Assembly (NCBI GenBank): GCA_902783735.1
Contig: CACZSE010000058.1
Coordinates: 1 to 16,156, forward strand
Origin: an uncultured Lachnospiraceae bacterium
GTDB lineage: Bacteria > Bacillota > Clostridia > Lachnospirales > Lachnospiraceae
DNA: 16,156 nt
Reading direction: 5' to 3'
In this document: piece by piece, positions 6,929-14,124 of the stretch
Layout: each line of letters starts with the position of its first letter
Numbering within the stretch: position 1 is the first letter of the stretch
Notes under the pieces: generated by a model
Database searches by the model: none
What the model saw: the letters and a program-made list of their open reading frames with translations, nothing else
What the model was told of the DNA's origin: nothing
Position numbers and translations under genes: made by a program

Positions 6929-8536
6929 ATGAAGGAATTTTTACGAACAACAAAAGGAAAGATAGCAGCTTGCGGAGTATGCGTGGTAGTTGTTGTTGCC
7001 ATTGTTGCCGTTATACTGGCCGGCAGAGACGGATACAGGAGCATTTCCGTTGAAGATGTGAAGGGCAATGTAAATGTTGTTGGTGAAAGGAACAACGGCC
7101 AGGCTTATAAGGGCCAGCGACTTTACAGCGGAGATGATGTGACGGTGATGAAATCATCGGAACTCACTATGTGCATGGATAATGATAAATATGTATATGC
7201 CGATGAAAACACACATTTCTGGCTTGAAGCCAGTTCCCCGAAGGAAAGCAGCCGGATCAGGATACATATGGATAAGGGATCGGAGCTGAACATTTTAAAT
7301 GCGAAGCTTGGCATAGACGATACCTATGAAGTTGATACTCCCAATTCCACTATGTCTGTCAGAGGTACAACCTTCAGGGTAACGGTATACATGGGTGGTG
7401 ACGGCTTTGTCTACACGCTTCTTGAAGTAACACAAGGGCGCGTCCTTTGCAGGTTAAAGACCGCCACGGGAGCATATAACGGAGTCGAGAGAGAGTTTGG
7501 CCCCGGTGAGAGTGCTCTTATAAGAGGCAATGATGACCTGTCTGAATTTGTGTTAGGCGATGACGGCCTCGAGATCAGGCATCTTGACTATGATAATCTG
7601 CCCAAGGCAAATGTACCGAGACTTATAAAGCTTCTTATGAGAGAAGGAGTGACCATAGATCAAAAAGATATAGAAGAGTATGGTGTTGAAACAGACGATG
7701 AGGATTCCGGCTCGGACGAAGGAAAGAATCCGGATGACGGGGATGCTGCTTCAGATAAAGCTGGCGGCAAGAAACCCGGAGGTGAAACTCTTGAATCGGC
7801 GGGAGCAAATAACAAGGATTCGGCAAACAATTCTGCGGTTCAGACACCTGCAGTTTTAACGAACGCCCCGACATTAAAAGCAAAGCCTACTCCTACACCT
7901 TCCGTTGCTCTGAATCCGACACCGACTCCCAAACCGACACCGACACCGACGCCGATACCGGGAATAACGCCGGAACCGACCAAGGATACATCAAACGATA
8001 CGGGTGAAGGAGAAACAAAGAAACCAACCAAAGCAGTAGCATTGGATACACAGGCTCCCACAGCCGCACCTCAGCCCACCAATCCGCCCGAACCGACATC
8101 TCACACTCACAGTTACAGCTGGGTTGTAACAACACAGGCGACCTGCGGCAGAGACGGAGAGGAAACCGGGACATGTTCCTGCGGTGATGTTCAGAAAAGA
8201 TCGATTCCCGCAACCGGACAGCATACCGCAGGCGGATGGACGGTACAGAATGATGCAACCTGTTCTTCGGAAGGAACGGAGGTTCAGTCATGTTCGGTAT
8301 GCGGTGTCACAATGAATACCAGGAGCATAGCGAAGAAAGACCATAATATTGATACTTATAAGCAGGATCCTTCCTGCACGACAGACGGATATACAAGAAC
8401 ATTTTGTACTGAATGCGGTCAGGTGCTGAGTCAGAACAGCATTCCGGCATTGGGACACGAAAAGATCGTGGATAAAAGTATTCAGACACATGTGGCTTAT
8501 ATATGTGCCAGATGTGGTGTTTCTTTGAATGACTGA
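6929..8536 (+). CDS. membrane-anchored FecR-domain protein with Pro/Thr linker and Cys-rich repeats
   Basis: A 535-aa protein probably anchored in the membrane and exposed outside. Residues 11-32 form a single hydrophobic segment. Residues about 38-215 hold a FecR domain with the hallmark TPNSTMSVRGTTFRV, an extracytoplasmic module known from signalling systems. A polar, acidic linker (about 240-300) and a Pro/Thr-rich spacer (about 304-390) follow. The tail has three Cys-containing repeats and a shorter fourth: ATC near the start, a C-x1/2-CG pair, then an IPA-GH type end. I chose ATG 6929 because GAAAGG ends 8 nt before it; the in-frame GTG at 6920 is too close to the ribosome binding site. 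No sortase motif or second membrane segment is seen. It is last in the operon and no hairpin terminator follows. A cell-surface sensory or scaffold role is inference. Confidence 0.88.
   Translation: MKEFLRTTKGKIAACGVCVVVVVAIVAVILAGRDGYRSISVEDVKGNVNVVGERNNGQAYKGQRLYSGDDVTVMKSSELTMCMDNDKYVYADENTHFWLEASSPKESSRIRIHMDKGSELNILNAKLGIDDTYEVDTPNSTMSVRGTTFRVTVYMGGDGFVYTLLEVTQGRVLCRLKTATGAYNGVEREFGPGESALIRGNDDLSEFVLGDDGLEIRHLDYDNLPKANVPRLIKLLMREGVTIDQKDIEEYGVETDDEDSGSDEGKNPDDGDAASDKAGGKKPGGETLESAGANNKDSANNSAVQTPAVLTNAPTLKAKPTPTPSVALNPTPTPKPTPTPTPIPGITPEPTKDTSNDTGEGETKKPTKAVALDTQAPTAAPQPTNPPEPTSHTHSYSWVVTTQATCGRDGEETGTCSCGDVQKRSIPATGQHTAGGWTVQNDATCSSEGTEVQSCSVCGVTMNTRSIAKKDHNIDTYKQDPSCTTDGYTRTFCTECGQVLSQNSIPALGHEKIVDKSIQTHVAYICARCGVSLND
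7884..7984 (+). repeat. Pro-Thr coding repeat tract
   Basis: A degenerate tandem array of six-base units, mostly ACCGAC or CCTACT-like, encodes alternating Pro-Thr dipeptides in the FecR protein. It looks like a flexible wall-spanning spacer. Such arrays change length easily by slippage in steps of two codons. Confidence 0.75.
8101..8533 (+). repeat. three and a half Cys-rich protein repeats in the FecR protein
   Basis: About 39-residue units aligned by an ATC or SCTTDG start, a CxxCG pair and an IPATG/IPALGH-like end. The first unit has CSCG (one residue short) where the others have CSVCG, CTECG and CARCG. The last unit is truncated at the stop. Similar Cys-rich repeats occur at the ends of large surface proteins of clostridia. 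Metal binding or disulfide bonding is possible but not shown. Confidence 0.7.
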
Positions 8537-8555
8537 GAAAAAGAATAAAAAAATC

Positions 8556-8584
8556 TTGCATTATAAAGACGCATATGCTAGAAT
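8556..8584 (+). promoter_or_regulatory. extended -10 promoter of the rpsF operon
   Basis: TTGCAT (8556-8561), a 17-bp spacer, TAGAAT (8579-8584) and an extended -10 TGC directly before it. Transcription would start near 8591. A perfect inverted repeat covers the -10 box. Confidence 0.75.
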
Positions 8585-8590
8585 TAGCAT
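8575..8590. repeat. inverted repeat over the rpsF -10 box
   Basis: ATGCTA-GAAT-TAGCAT, two perfect 6-bp arms around a 4-nt centre, overlaps the extended -10 element and reaches the predicted transcription start. Its position is that of a repressor operator, but no regulator is identified. Confidence 0.4.
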
Positions 8591-8654
8591 TCGTGAAATA
8601 TTATTCCTTGCTCCGAGTAAAACGGGGCCAGAGTCCAAAAGGAGGTAAAGAAGC
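8591..8654 (+). promoter_or_regulatory. rpsF mRNA leader with possible SD-sequestering structure
   Basis: The leader can fold a 6-bp hairpin, GCTCCG (8610-8615) with CGGGGC (8623-8628), loop AGTAAAA. Around it TTCCTT (8604-8609) can pair with AAGGAG (8639-8644), which covers the Shine-Dalgarno of rpsF. Leaders bound by the S6:S18 complex, carrying a conserved CCG, are known upstream of rpsF in many bacteria. A CCG is present at 8613-8615, but I cannot align it to the published consensus from memory. The fold was derived by hand. Confidence 0.45.
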
Positions 8655-8945
8655 ATGAACAAGTATGAATTAGCCGTTGTTGTCAGTGCTAAGATCGAAG
8701 ATGAAGAAAGAACTGCTACGATCGACAAGGTAAAAGCCTATGTTGAGAGATTTGGCGGTCAGATCTCAAACGTTGATGAATGGGGTAAGAAGAGACTTGC
8801 TTACGAAATTCAGAAGATGCACGAAGGTTTTTACTACTTCATTCAGTTCGAAGCAGAAGCGACAGCTCCCGCTGAGATCGAGAGTCGAGTTCGTATCATG
8901 GACAACGTTATCAGATTCTTATGCATCAGACAAGACGAAGCATAA
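8655..8945 (+). CDS. rpsF: 30S ribosomal protein S6
   Basis: 96 aa, the usual length for S6. The N terminus MNKYELAVVVSAKIEDEE, the central WGKKRLAYEIQK and the MHEGFYYFIQFEA strand are typical. S6 binds 16S rRNA in the platform of the small subunit as a heterodimer with S18, which is encoded two genes downstream. GGAGG at 8641-8645 is 9 nt before the ATG. It heads the rpsF-ssb-rpsR operon with its own promoter, and the leader may provide feedback control by S6:S18. Confidence 0.97.
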   Translation: MNKYELAVVVSAKIEDEERTATIDKVKAYVERFGGQISNVDEWGKKRLAYEIQKMHEGFYYFIQFEAEATAPAEIESRVRIMDNVIRFLCIRQDEA

Positions 8946-8957
8946 AGGAGACATTAT

Positions 8958-9404
8958 ATGAATAAAGTTGTTCTTATAGGACGTTTGGCAAGAGACCCCG
9001 AGGTCAGATATTCACAAAACGATACATCTATGGCGATAGCAAGATTTTCGCTTGCTGTAGATCGCAGAAGGGCTGCAAATAATCAGGATGGACAGTCAGC
9101 TGACTTTATCAGTTGCGTAGCATTCGGGCGTACAGCCGAATTTATAGAAAAGTATTTTACAAAGGGTCGTCGCATAGGCGTCTATGGACATATTCAGACA
9201 GGTAGTTATACAAACAAAGACGGTGCCAAAGTATACACTACGGATGTAGTGGTCGATGAAGCTGAGTTTGTTGACAGCAGAAATGACGGTCAGGAAGGAA
9301 GCGGATCAGGTTTCAGTGCTCCTTCGCAAGGTCAGCCGGCGCCCGCGGGTGACGGATTCATGAATATTCCGGACGGAATAGATGAGGATCTGCCATTTAA
9401 CTAA
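8958..9404 (+). CDS. ssb: single-stranded DNA-binding protein
   Basis: A 148-aa SSB that coats single-stranded DNA during replication and repair. The OB fold covers about residues 1-105 (MNKVVLIGRLARDPEVRYS, FISCVAFGRTAEFIEKYFTKG, GRIQ-like GHIQTGSYTNKDG). A Gly/Ser/Gln/Pro-rich linker follows, then the acidic tip DEDLPFN that recruits partner proteins. The tip ends in PF plus one extra Asn, a small departure from the usual terminal Phe. AAAGGAG is 7 nt before the ATG, and 12 nt separate it from rpsF. The position between rpsF and rpsR is the conserved arrangement in Firmicutes. Confidence 0.97.
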   Translation: MNKVVLIGRLARDPEVRYSQNDTSMAIARFSLAVDRRRAANNQDGQSADFISCVAFGRTAEFIEKYFTKGRRIGVYGHIQTGSYTNKDGAKVYTTDVVVDEAEFVDSRNDGQEGSGSGFSAPSQGQPAPAGDGFMNIPDGIDEDLPFN

Positions 9405-9431
9405 TGTTTATTTTGGATAGGAGGCATTACA

Positions 9432-9698
9432 ATGGCTTTTAATAAGACAGAACGTAGCGCAGACGGTCCTAAGAGAAGACCGGGCGGTATGCGCAGAAGA
9501 AAAAAAGTTTGCGTATTCTGTGGCAAAGATAACGTAATAGATTACAAGGACACAGCAAAGCTTAAGAGATACGTATCTGAGCGCGGAAAGATCCTTCCCA
9601 GAAGGATCACGGGAAACTGTGCAAAGCATCAGAGAGCTCTTACGGTAGCTGTAAAGAGAGCACGTCACTTGGCACTTATGCCTTACGTGGCAGAATAA
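9432..9698 (+). CDS. rpsR: 30S ribosomal protein S18
   Basis: 88 aa with a basic N terminus. The core [19 protein letters not shown] is the S18 signature for 16S rRNA binding next to S6. It is the cysteine-containing (zinc-binding) form: C27-x2-C30 and C63-x2-H66. Some Firmicutes carry a cysteine-free form that avoids zinc, so this cell is expected to need zinc for S18. AGGAGG is 7 nt before the ATG. It is the last gene of the operon, followed by a strong terminator. Confidence 0.97.
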   Translation: MAFNKTERSADGPKRRPGGMRRRKKVCVFCGKDNVIDYKDTAKLKRYVSERGKILPRRITGNCAKHQRALTVAVKRARHLALMPYVAE

Positions 9699-9722
9699 GT
9701 CTCGAATCACTAAAGATTATAT

Positions 9723-9759
9723 GGCACTTTTCTGACGAACGGTCAGAAAAGTGCCTTTT
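9723..9759 (+). terminator. intrinsic terminator after rpsR
   Basis: A perfect 14-bp stem, GGCACTTTTCTGAC (9723-9736) with its complement (9742-9755), loop GAACG, followed by TTTT. It separates the rpsF operon from gdpP. Confidence 0.93.
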
Positions 9760-9803
9760 GTTATTATAGAAAAATGACTGCAAAAGTGTTATTATTATCT
9801 AGG

Positions 9804-9817
9804 TATGCATAAGCATA
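9804..9817. repeat. inverted repeat in the gdpP upstream region
   Basis: TATGC-ATAA-GCATA, two perfect 5-bp arms, lies about 43 nt upstream of the gdpP ATG. No convincing -35/-10 pair was found in 9760-9859, so its relation to the gdpP promoter is unclear. Confidence 0.3.
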
Positions 9818-9859
9818 TTATTGTGTTGGGGTTTGTAGAAGGATAGTGTATAGATTCAT

Positions 9860-11908
9860 ATGAGATCAAAGATTAAGGTTAAAGGTGCGTTACATCTTTA
9901 TCTGTATGCACTTTTGTATATCACCATATTGCTGGCGATCGTAGCAGTTATAGTTGCTTTTTTCCCTAACTATGCGGGGGTAGGGATCGGTACAACGGCG
10001 ATCATCTGTTTTGTTATCTTCCTGACGTTATATATAAAGAAGGGCAATGTCATTGTAGATGACATGGTCAGTTTTGCAACGGAATACGGGCAGGTACAGA
10101 GTAAACTCTTAAAAGAGATGGAACTTCCCTATGCATTGTTGGATGATGCCGGTAAGATCATCTGGAGTAACAGAGCGTTCGATGAACTTGCTCATAAAAA
10201 AATGACGGCAAACAGATCCATTTCTTCAGTTTTCCCGGAAGTCTCATTTGAAAAGATAAGAGCATCCGAGGATTACGGATCATTTCCTATTTCTTACGAT
10301 AACAGGGAATTCAGCGCCAGATACAGAAAGATCTCCCTTGACGGCATGATAAAGCACAGTGATCTTGTGGACGGTTCCGGCTACGAGGGTACCATGACTG
10401 CATTATACATGTTTGACGAGACGGCCCTTAAGATAGCTCTTAAGGAAAATGATGACCAGTCACTGGCGGTTGCTTTGTTATACCTGGATAACTACGATGA
10501 AGCTCTTGAAAGCGTAGAGGAAGTTAGGCGTTCCCTTCTTACAGCCATCATAGACAGAAAGATCAACAGATACATTTCATCTTTGGACGGAATCTCCAAG
10601 AAGATCGAAAAAGATAAGTTCCTTATAGTACTTCGTAAAAAATCCGTTAAACAGCTGCAGGATACAAAATTTGAGATACTGGAAGAAGTTAAGTCGGTAA
10701 ATATCGGAAACGAAATGGCTGTGACTATCAGTATGGGTGTAGGCCTTGACGGACTAACATATTCTCAAAATTATGAGTTTGCCCGTACGGCGATCGATCT
10801 TGCTCTCGGAAGGGGCGGAGATCAGGCTGTAGTAAAGACTACCGAGCAGATCACTTATTACGGTGGAAAGAGCCAGCAGATTGAAAAGAATACCAGAGTT
10901 AAGGCTCGAGTAAAGGCTCACGCACTTCACGAGATCATAACGGGGAAAGACAGAGTACTCATTATGGGACATCGAATGGGTGATGTGGACAGCTTTGGCG
11001 CATCTGTCGGTATAGCACGTATAGCAAAAACCCTCGACAGAAAGGCACATATTGTACTCAACGATGTATCTGCCTCATTAAAACCCATGCGCGATCTTTA
11101 TGCAAAGCAGGATGATTTTGAGGAAGATATGCTTGTAACGGGAGAGCAGGCAGTGGATCTTGCCGGTTCCGGAGCAGTATTGGTAGTGGTTGATGTAAAC
11201 AAGCCCAGCATTACCGAGTGTCCGGAATTGCTTAAGATGTGTAAGTCTATTGTTGTGTTGGATCATCACAGACAGGGTACGGAAACGATTGAAAATGCAA
11301 CATTATCTTATGTTGAAGCTTATGCATCATCAGCCTGTGAGATGGTAACGGAGATCCTTCAGTACATTTCCGACGGAATCAAACTGAAAGCCGAAGAAGC
11401 AGATATTCTGTATTCCGGCATGATGCTTGATACAAATAATTTCATGACAAAAACAGGTGTTAGAACATTTGAAGCAGCAGCATATCTCAGAAGAGCAGGC
11501 GCAGATGTTTCGAGAGTCAGAAAACTGTTCAGAGATGATGCCGATGCATATAAAGCCAAGGCAGATACGGTGAGTCATGCTATCGTATATCGTGATGCAT
11601 ATGCAATATCATCATGTGTTGCTGTTCAGGGAATACAGAGCCCTACAGAGGTTGGTGCCCAGGCTGCAAACGATCTGCTTAATATCAAAGGTGTAAAAGG
11701 CAGCTTTGTGTGTACGCCTTATCAGGATAAAGTATATATAAGTGCCAGATCGATCGATGAGGTAAATGTTCAGATAATAATGGAAAGAATGGGTGGCGGA
11801 GGCCACATGAACATGGCCGGATGTCAGCTGGAAGGTGTATCGGTGGAAGAAGCCATGGCACAGCTCAAATATACACTGGATAAGATGCTGGACGAGGGTG
11901 ATATCTGA
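9860..11908 (+). CDS. gdpP: c-di-AMP phosphodiesterase GdpP (YybT family)
   Basis: A 682-aa membrane protein that hydrolyses c-di-AMP and so affects cell-wall, potassium and stress homeostasis. Two membrane segments (about 14-34 and 40-59) precede a degenerate PAS domain (about 70-160) and a degenerate GGDEF domain (about 195-325) in which GGDEF is replaced by a sequence around KIEKDKF. The DHH/DHHA1 phosphodiesterase (about 355-675) has HRMGDVD (H371, D375, D377), D445, D468-H469-H470, D524 and GGGGH at 645-649, so its catalytic set is complete. The order rpsR-gdpP-rplI-dnaB matches Bacillus and other Firmicutes. The ribosome binding site is odd: AAGGAT ends about 15 nt before the ATG, with a stop codon just upstream in frame. 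An ATT start at 9854 would have normal spacing but is rare. Confidence 0.95.
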   Translation: MRSKIKVKGALHLYLYALLYITILLAIVAVIVAFFPNYAGVGIGTTAIICFVIFLTLYIKKGNVIVDDMVSFATEYGQVQSKLLKEMELPYALLDDAGKIIWSNRAFDELAHKKMTANRSISSVFPEVSFEKIRASEDYGSFPISYDNREFSARYRKISLDGMIKHSDLVDGSGYEGTMTALYMFDETALKIALKENDDQSLAVALLYLDNYDEALESVEEVRRSLLTAIIDRKINRYISSLDGISKKIEKDKFLIVLRKKSVKQLQDTKFEILEEVKSVNIGNEMAVTISMGVGLDGLTYSQNYEFARTAIDLALGRGGDQAVVKTTEQITYYGGKSQQIEKNTRVKARVKAHALHEIITGKDRVLIMGHRMGDVDSFGASVGIARIAKTLDRKAHIVLNDVSASLKPMRDLYAKQDDFEEDMLVTGEQAVDLAGSGAVLVVVDVNKPSITECPELLKMCKSIVVLDHHRQGTETIENATLSYVEAYASSACEMVTEILQYISDGIKLKAEEADILYSGMMLDTNNFMTKTGVRTFEAAAYLRRAGADVSRVRKLFRDDADAYKAKADTVSHAIVYRDAYAISSCVAVQGIQSPTEVGAQAANDLLNIKGVKGSFVCTPYQDKVYISARSIDEVNVQIIMERMGGGGHMNMAGCQLEGVSVEEAMAQLKYTLDKMLDEGDI

Positions 11909-11932
11909 TAAAAGCGAAAGGAATACATTAAC

Positions 11933-12382
11933 ATGAAGATCATATTACTTGAAGATGTTAAAAACGTTGGAAAAAAAGGAGATATTGTTGAGGCGGCCGA
12001 AGGTTATGCTCGCAACTTTCTTATAAAGAAAAATCTCGGAGTGGAAGCTAATTCTGCAAACATGAACGATCTTAAACTTCAGAAAAGCAATGAGGCTAAG
12101 ATCGCCAAGGAACAGCTGCAGGCTGCTCAGGACTTTGCAAAGGAGCTCTCGCAGAAAGATATAACAGTGTCCATAAGAGCCGGAGAGGGCGGAAGAACGT
12201 TTGGCTCTGTTACCGCAAAAGAGATAGCACAGGCATATAAAGAACAGTGCGGCGTGGATATTGACAAGAAAAAGATTCAGCTCACAGAGCCCATAAAAAA
12301 CTTTGGTGTATACGATGTTAAGATAAAACTTCACCCTCAGGTGACGGGATCATTGAAGGTAAAAGTAAAAGAACAGGATTGA
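11933..12382 (+). CDS. rplI: 50S ribosomal protein L9
   Basis: 149 aa, normal for L9. The N-terminal domain is the classic MKIILLEDVKNVGKKGDIVEAAEGYARNFL, shown here only as its two ends: MKIILLEDV (1-9) and GYARNFLI (24-31). A long central helix (about 42-75) and a C-terminal domain with GRTFGSVT (about 87-94) follow. L9 binds 23S rRNA and helps maintain reading frame. AAAGGA is 10 nt before the ATG. It lies 24 nt after gdpP and 13 nt before dnaB, so the three are probably co-transcribed. Confidence 0.97.
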   Translation: MKIILLEDVKNVGKKGDIVEAAEGYARNFLIKKNLGVEANSANMNDLKLQKSNEAKIAKEQLQAAQDFAKELSQKDITVSIRAGEGGRTFGSVTAKEIAQAYKEQCGVDIDKKKIQLTEPIKNFGVYDVKIKLHPQVTGSLKVKVKEQD

Positions 12383-12395
12383 TCATAGATTAGAC

Positions 12396-13745
12396 ATGTC
12401 AGAAGAAGCGATACTTAGAAGAACCTTGCCAAACAGCATAGAAGCGGAGCAATCGGTGATCGGCTCCATGTTGATAGACAGAGAAGGTATCTCGATAGCT
12501 TCGGAGATCATCAATGGTGATGATTTCTATAATAAGCAGCTCGGGATCATTTTTGACGCCATGGTGGAACTGTTCAACGAAGGTAAACCTGTTGATCCGG
12601 TCACTCTTCAGGACAGACTGAAAGAAAAGGATGTACCTCCGGAAGTTTGCAGCCTCGAATATATCGGAAATATAATCGCAAATGTTCCTACAGCCTACAA
12701 TATCCGGTACTATGCCGGGATCGTATCGGACAGATCTACACTCAGAAAGCTGATAAGACTCATGGGAGAGATCGAAAATACCTGCTATGAAGGTAAGGAA
12801 CCGACGGAAAACATTCTTGATACCACAGAGAAAAAAGTGTTTGAACTGGTTCAGAAAAGAAATACATCCGACATGGTGCCGATCAGACAGGTTGTTGTAA
12901 ATGCACTTGACAGGATACAGGCCGCATACATGGCTAAGGGTACCGTAACAGGTATACCTACCGGTTTTATCGATCTCGATTACATGACATCGGGTATGCA
13001 ACCTTCGGATCTTGTACTTATCGCGGCAAGACCCTCTATGGGGAAAACGGCATTTGTGTTAAATGTAGCCCAGCACATGGCCTTTAAAGAAAAAAAGGGT
13101 GTTGTTATCTTTTCACTTGAGATGAGTAAGGAACAGCTGGTAAATCGTATCTTTTCGCTTGAATCACGAGTAGATGCCCAGCATTTGAGAAACGGAAGAC
13201 TTGATGACAGTGAATGGGAAAAACTGGTGGAGTCCGCAGGTGTCATCGGAGGATCGAATCTTATCATAGACGATACCCCGGGTATTTCCATCGGTGAGCT
13301 TAGAAGTAAATGCAGAAAATATAAATCGGATCATCCGCTTGATATAGTCATAATCGACTACCTTCAGCTCATGACCGGAAACGGAAGATATGATTCAAGA
13401 CAACAGGAAGTTTCCGAGATATCAAGATCTCTAAAAGGACTTGCAAGAGAACTGAATGTTCCCGTTGTGGCACTCAGTCAGCTTAGCCGTGCGGTGGAAC
13501 AGAGACCGGATAAGAGGCCCATGATGTCTGATCTTCGTGAATCAGGAGCCATAGAGCAGGATGCGGATGTGGTAATGTTCATATACAGGGACGATTATTA
13601 CAATAAAGATACCGATAAAAAGAACATTTCCGAGATAATCATAGGAAAACAGCGTAACGGCCCGGTAGGAACCGTTGAACTCGCATGGCTTCCTCAGTAT
13701 ACGATGTTCAAGAATCTTGATAAGAAAAAAAGAGAAGAGCAATAA
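12396..13745 (+). CDS. dnaB: replicative DNA helicase DnaB
   Basis: A 449-aa hexameric replication-fork helicase (named dnaC in Bacillus). The N-terminal domain starts LPNSIEAEQSVIGSML (11-26) and the linker region is about 150-180. The RecA-like ATPase has Walker A ARPSMGKTA (211-219), catalytic Glu E242 in SLEMS, Walker B D321 in IVIIDYLQLM, the motif DLRESGAIEQDAD (379-391) and KQRNGPVG (418-425). No intein is present. The N terminus fits the family from this ATG, yet no Shine-Dalgarno precedes it; translation may be coupled to rplI, whose stop is 13 nt upstream. The gene ends in a terminator shared with the convergent ferredoxin gene. Confidence 0.97.
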   Translation: MSEEAILRRTLPNSIEAEQSVIGSMLIDREGISIASEIINGDDFYNKQLGIIFDAMVELFNEGKPVDPVTLQDRLKEKDVPPEVCSLEYIGNIIANVPTAYNIRYYAGIVSDRSTLRKLIRLMGEIENTCYEGKEPTENILDTTEKKVFELVQKRNTSDMVPIRQVVVNALDRIQAAYMAKGTVTGIPTGFIDLDYMTSGMQPSDLVLIAARPSMGKTAFVLNVAQHMAFKEKKGVVIFSLEMSKEQLVNRIFSLESRVDAQHLRNGRLDDSEWEKLVESAGVIGGSNLIIDDTPGISIGELRSKCRKYKSDHPLDIVIIDYLQLMTGNGRYDSRQQEVSEISRSLKGLARELNVPVVALSQLSRAVEQRPDKRPMMSDLRESGAIEQDADVVMFIYRDDYYNKDTDKKNISEIIIGKQRNGPVGTVELAWLPQYTMFKNLDKKKREEQ

Positions 13746-13773
13746 AAAAACCCGGTTCATACCGGGTCTTTTT
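13742..13773. terminator. bidirectional terminator between dnaB and the ferredoxin gene
   Basis: ACCCGGT (13750-13756), loop TCAT, ACCGGGT (13761-13767). CTTTTT follows on the plus strand, and an A-rich run precedes it that reads as a T tract on the minus strand. It can serve both convergent genes. Confidence 0.85.
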
Positions 13774-13801
13774 ATCATCATTTAAGACAAGCCCTTAAAG
13801 A

Positions 13802-13972
13802 CTATGCCTCTGCGATAGCGCTTACAGGGCACTGACCTGCGCAAGAACCGCAATCGATGCAGAGTGTCTCGTCTATTACGAACTGACCGTCACCCATGCT
13901 GATAGCACCAACAGGGCACTGGCTTTCGCAAGAACCGCAACTGATGCATGAGTCACTAATACAATATGCCAT
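13802..13972 (-). CDS. 2[4Fe-4S] clostridial-type ferredoxin
   Basis: A 56-aa low-potential electron carrier. Two CxxCxxCxxxCP motifs are complete: C9, C12, C15 and C19-P20, then C38, C41, C44 and C48-P49. By analogy with clostridial ferredoxin, C9/C12/C15/C48 and C19/C38/C41/C44 ligate the two clusters. The length and internal two-fold symmetry are those of the classical family. I chose the start at 13972 (MAYCISDSC) because AAGGAGGA lies 8 nt upstream; the open frame continues 11 codons further without a ribosome binding site. It has its own minus-strand promoter. Its partners in this cell are not shown by the sequence. Confidence 0.95.
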   Translation of the reverse strand: MAYCISDSCISCGSCESQCPVGAISMGDGQFVIDETLCIDCGSCAGQCPVSAIAEA

Positions 13973-14008
13973 AATAATAATCCTCCTTGTAATATAGATA
14001 CACACACC

Positions 14009-14025
14009 GCCGATATTTCATCGGC
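14009..14025 (-). repeat. stem-loop at the 5' end of the ferredoxin mRNA
   Basis: GCCGAT / ATCGGC, a 6-bp stem with a 5-nt loop. The predicted transcription start of the ferredoxin promoter is near 14025, so the hairpin would be the very first element of the transcript. Such 5' stem-loops can protect mRNAs from decay; that role is inferred here. Confidence 0.45.
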
Positions 14026-14031
14026 ATATTC

Positions 14032-14060
14032 ATTCTAATACAAATAATCGGATATAACAA
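14032..14060 (-). promoter_or_regulatory. promoter of the ferredoxin gene
   Basis: Reading the minus strand: TTGTTA (14060-14055), 17-bp spacer, TAGAAT (14037-14032). The leader to the ATG would be about 50 nt. Confidence 0.65.
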
Positions 14061-14124
14061 GGAAGTTTTAAAGAACAAAATTATTATATTTTTATTAAAT
14101 ATCAACATGTAGCCTTTGACAGTA

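Noticed and set aside
7840..8291. Minus-strand frames opposite the Pro/Thr tract with Gly-Val repeats
   Set aside because: The repeats are the reverse complement of the Pro-Thr codons; they have no independent support.
9756..9859. c-di-AMP riboswitch upstream of gdpP
   Set aside because: The region of about 100 nt is too short and shows none of the paired elements expected of the ydaO class.
12399..13001. A 200-codon open frame antisense to dnaB
   Set aside because: It lies wholly opposite the strongly conserved dnaB coding sequence, has no family signature, and is best explained as a codon-bias shadow.
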